A DNA stretch of 5,543 bases from Christensenella sp. UBA767 (GTDB lineage Bacteria > Bacillota > Clostridia > Christensenellales > CAG-917): contig DBJV01000002.1 in the NCBI GenBank assembly GCA_002297185.1, forward strand, positions 1 through 5,543. Direction: 5' to 3'. How positions within the stretch are numbered: the first letter of the stretch is position 1; the number at the start of each line of letters is the position of its first letter. The notes under the pieces are model-generated. The model was not told the DNA's origin. It was given only the letters and a program-made list of their open reading frames with translations, and did no database searches. Positions 1 through 4,391 of this stretch are shown piece by piece. The position numbers and the translations under genes were made by a program.

Positions 1-732
1 CTAATGTTTGCAAACAACGAAATCGGCACCGTCGAGCCTATCAAAGAACTTTGCGAAGTTGCCCACAAACACGGCGTATTGTTCCACACGGACGCCGTAC
101 AAGCAACGGGCGCAATCAAATACAACGTCAAGGATTTGGGCGTGGACTTGCTTTCAATGTCCGCACACAAATTCTACGGACCCAAGGGCATGGGTATGCT
201 CTATGTGCGCAACGGCATCCGCATCGAAAAACTTTTGACGGGCGGTGAACAAGAGCGTTCGCACCGTGGCGGCACGTCCAACGCACCCGGCATCGTAGGC
301 ATGGCAACTGCACTCGACGAGGCGCTTGCAACTATCGAAGAGGACGACAAATACGTTGCCTCCTTGCGTGACCACTTTGTAGAGAGAGTTCTCAACGAAA
401 TCGACGATATCTACTACAACGGCGCAAAAGACACCTCAAAACGCCTTCCCAACAACGCAAACTTCAGTTTCAGATACATCGAAGGCGAATCGATTTTGTT
501 CTCACTTGACCTCGCCGGCATCAGCGCGTCATCCGGTTCTGCATGTTCGTCGGGTTCTTTGGAGCCTTCCAGAACGTTGCTTGCAATCGGCGTTCCCGTC
601 GGCACGGCACACGGCTCAATCCGCTTTACGTTCGGCAAGCACAACACGATGGAGCAAGTCGATTACACCGTTGACGAACTCGTCAAAATCGTAAAACGAC
701 TCAGAGATATGTCGCCGCTTTACAAAAAGTAA
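1..732 (+). CDS. iscS: Cysteine desulfurase IscS/NifS, group I (5' end missing)
   Basis: This is the C-terminal part of a PLP-dependent cysteine desulfurase, which converts L-cysteine to L-alanine and holds the sulfur as a persulfide for Fe-S cluster assembly. The frame is open from base 1. The ATG at 4 is internal, because it encodes the conserved stretch MFANNEIGT that lies well inside the family; about 150 residues are missing. Counting from that Met, the cofactor region HTDAVQ (28-33) supplies the Asp and Gln that contact PLP, and SAHKFYGPKG (53-62) carries the Schiff-base Lys56. The persulfide Cys181 sits in SGSACSSGSLEPS, the long flexible loop typical of group I (IscS/NifS) rather than SufS enzymes. 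The protein ends normally at TAA 730-732. The next gene is an IscU scaffold 34 nt downstream on the same strand, which supports a housekeeping ISC role. NifS versus IscS naming cannot be settled here. Confidence 0.95.
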   Translation, partial: LMFANNEIGTVEPIKELCEVAHKHGVLFHTDAVQATGAIKYNVKDLGVDLLSMSAHKFYGPKGMGMLYVRNGIRIEKLLTGGEQERSHRGGTSNAPGIVGMATALDEALATIEEDDKYVASLRDHFVERVLNEIDDIYYNGAKDTSKRLPNNANFSFRYIEGESILFSLDLAGISASSGSACSSGSLEPSRTLLAIGVPVGTAHGSIRFTFGKHNTMEQVDYTVDELVKIVKRLRDMSPLYKK

Positions 733-766
733 ATAAAGTTTCAGGGCATTGCCCGAGGAGTATATT

Positions 767-1144
767 ATGTACAACGAAAAAGTTATGGAAGTTTTCAAAA
801 ATCCTCAACACATGGGCGAGGTTGAAAACTACAATGCAATCGGCACAGTCGGCAACGAAGTGTGCGGAGATATAATGCAAATCACAATGCGTATCGAAGA
901 CGGTATCATCAAGGATGCAAAATTCAAAACCTTCGGATGCGCCGCAGCAGTTGCGTCCAGTTCGACCGCAACAGGCATGATCATCGGCAAGACCATCGAA
1001 GAGGCACTCAAACTCACCAACAAGCAAGTTATTGAGGAACTTCAAGGACTTCCGCCGCAAAAGATCCATTGCTCGGTTTTGGCGGAGGATGCGATACGCC
1101 TTGCCATCGACAACTATCTACAAAACCAAAACGCCGCAAAATAA
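767..1144 (+). CDS. iscU: Fe-S cluster assembly scaffold, IscU/NifU N-terminal type
   Basis: This is a complete 125-residue scaffold protein that receives sulfur from the desulfurase and builds a cluster for transfer to target proteins. The three ligand cysteines are present: Cys33 in GNEVCGD (with Asp35), Cys58 in FGCAAA and Cys102 in KIHCSVLAEDA (with His101), spaced as in the family. LPPQK (95-99) matches the LPPVK segment that HscA binds in E. coli IscU. The length is that of stand-alone IscU, so the extra domains of full NifU are absent. I chose ATG 767 because GAGGAG (755-760) lies 6 nt before it and because MYNEKVMEVFKNP is the usual family start. A TTG at 749 would precede that ribosome binding site. 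It is co-transcribed with the desulfurase. Unusually, the last codons (1109-1134) form one arm of a long inverted repeat. Confidence 0.95.
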   Translation: MYNEKVMEVFKNPQHMGEVENYNAIGTVGNEVCGDIMQITMRIEDGIIKDAKFKTFGCAAAVASSSTATGMIIGKTIEEALKLTNKQVIEELQGLPPQKIHCSVLAEDAIRLAIDNYLQNQNAAK

Positions 1145-1320
1145 CCTCAACGGCACAAAATAGCAAATAGCTTTGTCAAAGCCCCTCGTCCGTCAACTCA
1201 CGTACGTCAGTACGTTAGGGTTGTCGTTCGAGGGGCTTTTTCGCGCTCTTTATCTATTTTGAGCCGTTGAGAGTATGTGGTTCTATGTATTTTTGCGTTT
1301 TGGTTTTGTAGATAATTGTC
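1109..1320. repeat. 212-nt nested quasi-palindrome at the 3' end of iscU
   Basis: Nested inverted arms are directly visible. The outer arms 1109-1134 and 1295-1320 match at 25 of 26 positions, and the left one is the iscU coding end. Middle arms 1146-1163 and 1254-1271 match at 17 of 18 (CTCAACGGC[A/T]CAAAATAG). Inner arms 1178-1188 and 1229-1239 are a perfect 11 (AAAGCCCCTCG). Next come 1191-1197 with 1220-1226 (6 of 7), then a perfect 6-bp tip, ACGTAC 1200-1205 with GTACGT 1210-1215. The segments between the stems do not match. The middle and inner arms share one centre, near 1208.5; the outer arm is offset by a 12-nt length difference (11 nt at 1135-1145 against 23 nt at 1272-1294). The origin is unknown: a snap-back inverted duplication, a MITE-like palindromic element, or a selected mRNA 3' structure are all possible. 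Confidence 0.85.
1178..1241 (+). terminator. Likely terminator of the iscS-iscU operon
   Basis: A perfect 11-bp stem, AAAGCCCCTCG at 1178-1188 with CGAGGGGCTTT at 1229-1239, ends in a T run (1237-1241) and lies 34 nt after the iscU stop. The 40-nt apical part folds further (1191-1226), so the hairpin is larger than a standard intrinsic terminator. The A run on the 5' side means it could also act on the other strand. Confidence 0.7.
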
Positions 1321-1334
1321 GTACATATAACTAA

Positions 1335-1524
1335 TTCAGGGCGTACTTATTAACGGAATGTGCCTATTCGGAGCGTACTTATAAACGGAATGTGTAGCTT
1401 CGGAGACGGAGTTCGAGCCGCAGGGCGGCGAGCCTGCTAAACGAACATTCTAACGAACACTTATTCAAGGCGTTCTTATACACGGAATCTGTTTATTCAG
1501 GGCTGGAGGCGCAGGGCGCCGACC
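1335..1524. repeat. Degenerate 32-nt repeat units with GC-rich hairpins
   Basis: Two adjacent 32-nt units (1335-1366 and 1367-1398) and a third, more diverged one (1464-1495) share a core close to GCGTACTTATWAACGGAATG, each beginning TTC. A fourth TTCAGGGC start follows at 1496. After the second unit and after the third comes a compact GC hairpin: GCCGC-AGG-GCGGC (1417-1429) and GGCGC-AGG-GCGCC (1508-1520). The block therefore looks like a repeated composite module of units plus hairpin. The units abut without spacers, so this is not a CRISPR array. A dispersed intergenic repeat family is likely but cannot be shown from one window. Confidence 0.6.
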
Positions 1525-1790
1525 GCATCGAGCGCCAAGCTTGATGGAAAAGTACAAGCGACTGCGCCGTGTTGTTGCGTAGCTGGCGCACAAAGCGCAG
1601 TGGCATAATGAGGAAAATGTCCCTATCTATGCGCGTGCCGAGTGTTGCCCCCTGCGGAGCAGTTCCGTGGGTTCCCTCAAGCAAAGCGCAGAGGGGGAAC
1701 GGAATAGGGGAAACACCGTGAGGAAGGGGGAAAGTTGCATTAAGATTTATTGAATGATTGCTTTTTATCAAAACACCTATCGTGCGCTAA
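1525..1790. other. Gene-free, GC-richer stretch
   Basis: No supportable gene is seen here. The stretch is visibly richer in G and C than its AT-rich right neighbour and has strand-biased G runs near 1690-1735. It contains an imperfect inverted repeat: TTCCG 1663-1667 and TTCCCTC 1672-1678 face GAGGGGGAA 1691-1699 and CGGAA 1700-1704. A 92-codon frame is open on the minus strand (1493-1771), but it has no ribosome binding site, a composition unlike its neighbours and no recognised domain, so I do not call it a gene. The stretch directly follows the repeat block and may belong to the same dispersed element. Confidence 0.4.
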
Positions 1791-1830
1791 AACCTCATTT
1801 TCTTCTATAAATCGCTTATTTTGCACATAT

Positions 1831-1882
1831 AAAAGCACAAATCGTGTACACATTATATATTTGCGTACACGATTTGTGTTTT
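1831..1882 (-). terminator. Hairpin terminator after the minus-strand miniprotein
   Basis: A perfect 14-bp inverted repeat, CACAAATCGTGTAC at 1836-1849 and GTACACGATTTGTG at 1865-1878, has a 15-nt AT-rich loop. AAAA at 1831-1834 and TTTT at 1879-1882 flank it, so it could work in both directions. It lies 33 nt beyond the stop of the minus-strand gene at 1912-2046, the only gene that reads toward it. The T run on that strand is short and interrupted, so termination strength is uncertain. Confidence 0.6.
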
Positions 1883-1911
1883 ATAGAGGATAAATGAACA
1901 AGACCGATTAT

Positions 1912-2046
1912 TTACATAACGATGTCTTCGATTTTGTTTACAAAGGCACGTTTTGCTTTTTTTAGTGAATTGTTTGACATACTGCAATACAGCGCAGTGG
2001 CAGTGACTATTCCAAGCATCGTGCCGATGATCAATGAATTTTTCAT
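1912..2046 (-). CDS. Single-pass membrane miniprotein, 44 aa, unknown function
   Basis: The frame reads from ATG (complement of 2044-2046) to TAA (complement of 1912-1914). A perfect AGGAGG (complement of 2053-2058) sits 6 nt before the start, and a plausible sigmaA promoter lies just upstream, which makes this short frame credible. The product begins MKNSLIIGTMLGIVTATA, a hydrophobic segment at about residues 4-21 that should span the membrane. A polar linker (CSMSNNS) and a basic, amphipathic-looking tail KKAKRAFVNKIEDIV (29-43) follow. This layout is common among small clostridial membrane proteins, but I recognise no named family. The gene stands alone with its own hairpin terminator and points away from the plus-strand lipoprotein gene at 2241. 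A 95-codon frame on the opposite strand is judged a shadow. Confidence 0.7.
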   Translation of the reverse strand: MKNSLIIGTMLGIVTATALYCSMSNNSLKKAKRAFVNKIEDIVM

Positions 2047-2081
2047 TTGCTGCCTCCTGATTTTATTGTTTGCACCTATGC

Positions 2082-2109
2082 CTTATAAATGTATGGGAAA
2101 TTGTGGCAA
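2082..2109 (-). promoter_or_regulatory. SigmaA-like promoter of the miniprotein gene
   Basis: On the minus strand, TTGCCA (complement of 2104-2109) and TATAAG (complement of 2082-2087) are separated by 16 nt. Transcription would start near 2075, giving a leader of about 30 nt that contains the AGGAGG of the miniprotein gene. Confidence 0.5.
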
Positions 2110-2205
2110 TTGTATAAAACGTTTTATTTGTCGTTTGGAGTGGCTAAAAATGTTTAAGTGCGCCTTGAATAATCCTATTTGTTCCGTATCGCTTTTGCAA
2201 ATGTA

Positions 2206-2237
2206 TTGACAAATTTCGTTTATGATTTTATCATAAA
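2206..2237 (+). promoter_or_regulatory. SigmaA-like promoter with overlapping palindrome, lipoprotein gene
   Basis: TTGACA (2206-2211) is followed after 17 nt by TATCAT (2229-2234). The predicted start of transcription falls at about 2240-2241, on the ATG of the lipoprotein gene. A 7-bp inverted repeat, TTTATGA-TTTTA-TCATAAA (2219-2237), covers the -10 element and could be an operator; that role is inference. An alternative -10 TATGAT at 2221 is only 9 nt from the -35 and was not preferred. Confidence 0.55.
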
Positions 2238-2240
2238 GTT

Positions 2241-2669
2241 ATGAAAAAGAAGTTATTTACAATTTTATCCGTCCTTACGCTGACGCTTGTGCTTGCCGTC
2301 ACGCTGACTGCGTGTCTCAAAATCGGTATGCAGAAGAACAATATCAAAAAGCGTCTTGACGAGGCAGGCGTGTCTTACACATACGAGCGCACGACGCCTA
2401 TCACCAAGGACGGCGAGCGCGATTACACGTTTGAGGATCTTATGCATTGCACCAAGACCTATACGACGACAGTTGACGGCGTTGAGACCGAGGTGGTGCA
2501 GGAACTGTATATAATCTTTGCAGGCAGCGACGCCGCAGCAGAGTGGGCAAAGGACAAAGCCGATGCATACGTAGCGGACAACTCTCTTGAGAAGTGGACG
2601 ACCTACATCTACGACAAAGTTGTTATGTGCGGCTATTACGAACTTGTCGCAATCGCGCGCTCTTATTGA
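2241..2669 (+). CDS. Small secreted lipoprotein, unknown function
   Basis: This is a 142-residue protein with a clear lipoprotein signal: KKK at the N-terminus, a hydrophobic core (about 5-21) and lipobox LTAC (22-25), so Cys25 should be lipidated and the mature protein held on the outer face of the membrane. The mature part (about 117 residues) is mixed alpha/beta in appearance and rich in Lys, Asp, Glu, Thr and Tyr. It holds two further cysteines, in MHCTKTY and MCGYYE. I recognise no domain. The ATG at 2241 is the only reasonable start, because an in-frame TGA lies at 2223-2225 and the signal peptide begins here. No Shine-Dalgarno sequence precedes it. The gene is monocistronic, with terminators at 2812-2888, and converges on the serine protease gene. 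Confidence 0.8.
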   Translation: MKKKLFTILSVLTLTLVLAVTLTACLKIGMQKNNIKKRLDEAGVSYTYERTTPITKDGERDYTFEDLMHCTKTYTTTVDGVETEVVQELYIIFAGSDAAAEWAKDKADAYVADNSLEKWTTYIYDKVVMCGYYELVAIARSY

Positions 2670-2811
2670 TTATCGTATAGTATTCTTGCCAAACGCCGCT
2701 AAACCTCGTTTAATAGCATTTGGAGTTAAATCTTATTAAGATTTATTGCAATTGTCACAACGTTGCAAAAGCCGATAAAAGCAAGATAAATCAAAACTTT
2801 ACAAACACAAC
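2670..2811. other. 3' untranslated region with a 19-nt palindrome
   Basis: This AT-rich stretch between the lipoprotein stop and its terminator has no gene. It contains a perfect odd palindrome, TAAATCTTATTAAGATTTA (2727-2745), nine bases mirrored about T2736. This could be a protein-binding site or a weak hairpin; nothing decides between them. Confidence 0.5.
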
Positions 2812-2838
2812 AAAAAGCGAGTTTCAACTCGCTTTTTT
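2812..2838 (+). terminator. Bidirectional intrinsic terminator of the lipoprotein gene
   Basis: AAAAAGCGAG (2812-2821) pairs with CTCGCTTTTT (2828-2837) around a 6-nt loop and ends in six Ts (2833-2838). The A run on the left makes it work on the minus strand too, so it would also stop minus-strand transcripts that escape the hairpin at 2861-2887. Confidence 0.85.
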
Positions 2839-2855
2839 CATGTCAAAATTCGGGT

Positions 2856-2888
2856 AAAAGAAAATCCCTGCAAAACGCAGGGATTTTT
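2856..2888 (-). terminator. Intrinsic terminator of the candidate sRNA, bidirectional
   Basis: AAAATCCCTGC (2861-2871) and GCAGGGATTTT (2877-2887) form a perfect 11-bp stem with a 5-nt loop. On the plus strand it ends in TTTTT (2884-2888). On the minus strand it is followed by TTTT, C and TTTT (complement of 2856-2864). It can end the sRNA or protease transcript and also back up the lipoprotein terminator. Confidence 0.85.
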
Positions 2889-2936
2889 CTCGTCGGCATA
2901 GGGAGGATAAATAAGTGCCGACAAATTGGGGAGATT
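2857..2936 (-). ncRNA. Candidate C-rich small regulatory RNA (about 80 nt)
   Basis: Three elements in order on the minus strand suggest a stand-alone small RNA. A near-consensus promoter (2943-2970) predicts a start near 2936. The 5' leader then carries single-stranded CUCCCC (complement of 2928-2933). Hairpin 1 follows: GUCGGCA (complement of 2916-2922) pairs with UGCCGAC (complement of 2892-2898) around a 17-nt loop containing CCUCCC (complement of 2901-2906); G-U and U-A pairs can extend the stem to 10 bp. Last is a strong intrinsic terminator hairpin (complement of 2861-2887) followed by CUUUU. No credible reading frame lies inside. C-rich unpaired motifs that pair with Shine-Dalgarno sequences are known from Gram-positive trans-acting sRNAs such as the Staphylococcus Rsa RNAs. 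That this RNA acts so is inference. It could instead be a 3' UTR structure of the protease mRNA. Confidence 0.55.
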
Positions 2937-2942
2937 ATCTAA

Positions 2943-2970
2943 ATTATAGCATATCTTTTCTATTTGTCAA
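2943..2970 (-). promoter_or_regulatory. Near-consensus sigmaA promoter reading left
   Basis: On the minus strand, TTGACA (complement of 2965-2970) and TATAAT (complement of 2943-2948) are both perfect hexamers with a 16-nt spacer. A TG one base before the -10 gives an extended -10. This is the strongest promoter in the window. No plausible coding frame lies downstream, only the hairpins at 2857-2936. Confidence 0.75.
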
Positions 2971-2992
2971 TAGTATTTTTATGCCCATTTTA

Positions 2993-4108
2993 TTATAATT
3001 TTTGGAAAATTTCACTCAAGTCCGTTCCGAGTACGTTGTTTGCAGGTTTTTGCGCCCACGTTACGAAATCTCTAATCGTATCCGCAGAGAGTGCAAATCC
3101 CATATTGTCAATGCTGTCGTCTGCGAGTTTGGACTCAACGATACCCACGACTTTACCTGCGATATTGACCATCGGACCGCCGCTGTTGCCGCCGTTGACG
3201 GCCGCATCCGTCATAATAAACGTACCTGCGCCCCAAGAGGAAAGTTCGATGTCCGCTTGTGATACAGAACCTGACGTGATGCTGTTTTTCTCTCCGATGC
3301 CTTCGGGATTTCCTATAAGCGCAACGGGATCGCCGCGTTTAATGTCGGTAGTTGCAAGTGCAAGGGAAGGATGAGTCTCGTTTGAAGGTTGTGTGCCTTT
3401 TATTCTCAAAATCGCGATGTCCGCTTGATCGTTTTCTGCAGTCAATCCGGAATCCGAATCGTCATATCCGCCGTATGCAACTATTTCAACGCTGTATTGA
3501 GTATCTTCGCCGTCGAAAATCGCAACGATGTTCTTATACGATGCCCAACTATACGTGTATCTTGAACCAAATCCCATACCGCCAACTCTCGTTTGTGCTG
3601 CATATCTTGCGCAGTGCGCATTAGTAAGCAAATATCTTTGAGTTGTGCCTGTTTCATCGGTATCTGTAATCAAGAAACCGCTTGCAACGCCGTAACTCGT
3701 TGAAGAGTCTGTGTACATATAAAGTCTTGCAACGGATGCAGAGCAGTATTTATCTGCCACTTGACCTACTGCATAATTGAGTCTGTCAATTGCCTCTTGC
3801 GTTGCTTGATCCGTGATTTGGTCAATTATATCCGTTTCGCTCAACGCCTCGTTTATTGCGTCGCGGTATTGTTGTTTCATGCTTTCGGAAATAGACGCCG
3901 CATACTCTTCCGCAATAGTTTGTTTCATGCTTGCAAGCACGATGACGTTGACAAGCACGACAACGCACATAACAGCCGCCACTACTATGCAGATAATGGT
4001 TACCGCATTGAGCTTATTGTGGTTTTTCGGCTCGGGTGTGTGATACACAGGCGTGTGTTGCGGTTGAGTTTCTCTTTGGTCGTCAAAGAAGTTGTTGAAA
4101 TCGTCCAT
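2993..4108 (-). CDS. Membrane-anchored trypsin-like serine protease, HtrA/DegP-like, no PDZ
   Basis: This 371-residue protein has a polar N-terminal tail (1-34), one membrane span (about 35-59), a helical, probably coiled-coil stalk (about 60-118) and a chymotrypsin-fold protease domain (about 120-350). The triad is visible: His165 in LLTNAHCA, Asp230 in QADIAILRI and Ser309 in NGGNSGGPM. The last two motifs are typical of the HtrA/DegP (S1C) group. The chain ends about 60 residues after Ser309, leaving no room for the PDZ domain of classical HtrA. With the protease outside the cell, it would cleave or monitor surface proteins; its substrate is unknown. The ATG (complement of 4106-4108) has AGAGG (complement of 4116-4120) 7 nt upstream. 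It is divergent from the DegV gene and converges on the lipoprotein gene. No terminator lies directly after the stop, so transcripts may run into the sRNA region. Confidence 0.88.
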   Translation of the reverse strand: MDDFNNFFDDQRETQPQHTPVYHTPEPKNHNKLNAVTIICIVVAAVMCVVVLVNVIVLASMKQTIAEEYAASISESMKQQYRDAINEALSETDIIDQITDQATQEAIDRLNYAVGQVADKYCSASVARLYMYTDSSTSYGVASGFLITDTDETGTTQRYLLTNAHCARYAAQTRVGGMGFGSRYTYSWASYKNIVAIFDGEDTQYSVEIVAYGGYDDSDSGLTAENDQADIAILRIKGTQPSNETHPSLALATTDIKRGDPVALIGNPEGIGEKNSITSGSVSQADIELSSWGAGTFIMTDAAVNGGNSGGPMVNIAGKVVGIVESKLADDSIDNMGFALSADTIRDFVTWAQKPANNVLGTDLSEIFQKL

Positions 4109-4306
4109 AAAAATGCCTCTTTCTCATTTTTGTAACCTGATAATAGTGTTTCAAACTTAAACGAGTATTAAAACTGCAAAAATTTATAATTTTTATGCAA
4201 TTATTCGCTGTTTTTTTTTGCCATATTGCATACCAATCCGCCAAAACGGCGAAAATGGGGCGTTTTAGCGGCAGAAATATGAAAGAGGGCAAAAAAACGC
4301 TACAAG
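4109..4306. other. Divergent intergenic region with inverted repeat
   Basis: This AT-rich spacer between the divergent protease and DegV genes has no convincing gene. It contains an 11-nt inverted repeat with one mismatch, CCGCCAAAACG (4238-4248) and CGTTTTAGCGG (4261-4271), with a 12-nt loop, and a run of nine Ts at 4211-4219. The repeat could be an operator for either gene. I found no clear -35/-10 pair for the protease gene. Confidence 0.4.
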
Positions 4307-4335
4307 TTGACAAATATCTTTATATATAATATTAT
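4307..4335 (+). promoter_or_regulatory. SigmaA-like promoter of the DegV gene
   Basis: TTGACA (4307-4312) is followed after 17 nt by TATTAT (4330-4335), within an AT-only tract. Transcription would start near 4342 and give a leader of about 50 nt. A perfect TATAAT at 4325-4330 is only 12 nt from the -35 and is less likely. Confidence 0.6.
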
Positions 4336-4360
4336 ATTTGTGTAACTAAAAACTATAAAT

Positions 4361-4384
4361 GCGTTGCGTGCGCAGCGCGGAGGA
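4361..4384 (+). promoter_or_regulatory. Leader hairpin abutting the DegV ribosome binding site
   Basis: GCGTTGC (4361-4367) pairs with GCAGCGC (4372-4378), including one G-U pair, around a 4-nt loop. The stem ends directly before the Shine-Dalgarno GGAGGA (4379-4384), which lies 7 nt before ATG 4392. The GC-rich stem stands out in an AT-rich leader. It may stabilise the mRNA 5' end or tune ribosome access; this is inference. Confidence 0.5.
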
Positions 4385-4391
4385 ATGTATA

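Noticed and set aside
701..1069. 122-codon minus-strand frame across the iscS-iscU junction
   Set aside because: It is a shadow of the strongly supported iscU gene on the opposite strand, rich in Cys, Phe and His as complements of such genes often are.
1335..1495. Possible CRISPR array from the 32-nt repeats
   Set aside because: The units abut without spacers, are diverged and too few, and no cas gene is present.
1493..1771. 92-codon minus-strand open frame
   Set aside because: It has no ribosome binding site, an unusual Pro/Arg/Leu-rich composition and no family likeness, and its end runs into the repeat block. It is described as part of a gene-free stretch instead.
1894..1965. 23-codon plus-strand frame with AGAGGA just upstream (1885-1890)
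   Set aside because: It overlaps the end of the minus-strand miniprotein, has a short 3-nt spacing and no promoter beyond the terminator hairpin. It could be a gene remnant but cannot be supported.
1922..2209. 95-codon plus-strand open frame with hydrophobic and Cys-rich stretches
   Set aside because: It has no ribosome binding site. Its first half is the complement of the better-supported miniprotein gene, and its second half is that gene's promoter region. No domain is recognised.
1739..2748. 14-nt direct repeat ATTAAGATTTATTG at 1739-1752 and 2735-2748
   Set aside because: One such match between AT-rich spacers in a window this long is within what chance could give, and nothing flanking it is shared.
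2915..2998. 27-codon plus-strand frame starting GTG after GGGAGG (2901-2906)
   Set aside because: The purine motif is the complement of the C-rich sRNA loop, two terminators lie directly upstream, and the frame ends in AT-rich spacer. Chance is the better explanation.
4083..4313. 76-codon minus-strand frame upstream of the protease
   Set aside because: It overlaps the protease start in another frame, has no ribosome binding site, and its content reflects the AT-rich spacer.
4359..4391. Upstream ATG extending the DegV protein by 11 residues
   Set aside because: It would place the GGAGGA ribosome binding site inside the coding region, and the added residues do not fit the family N-terminus. 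ATG 4392 is preferred.
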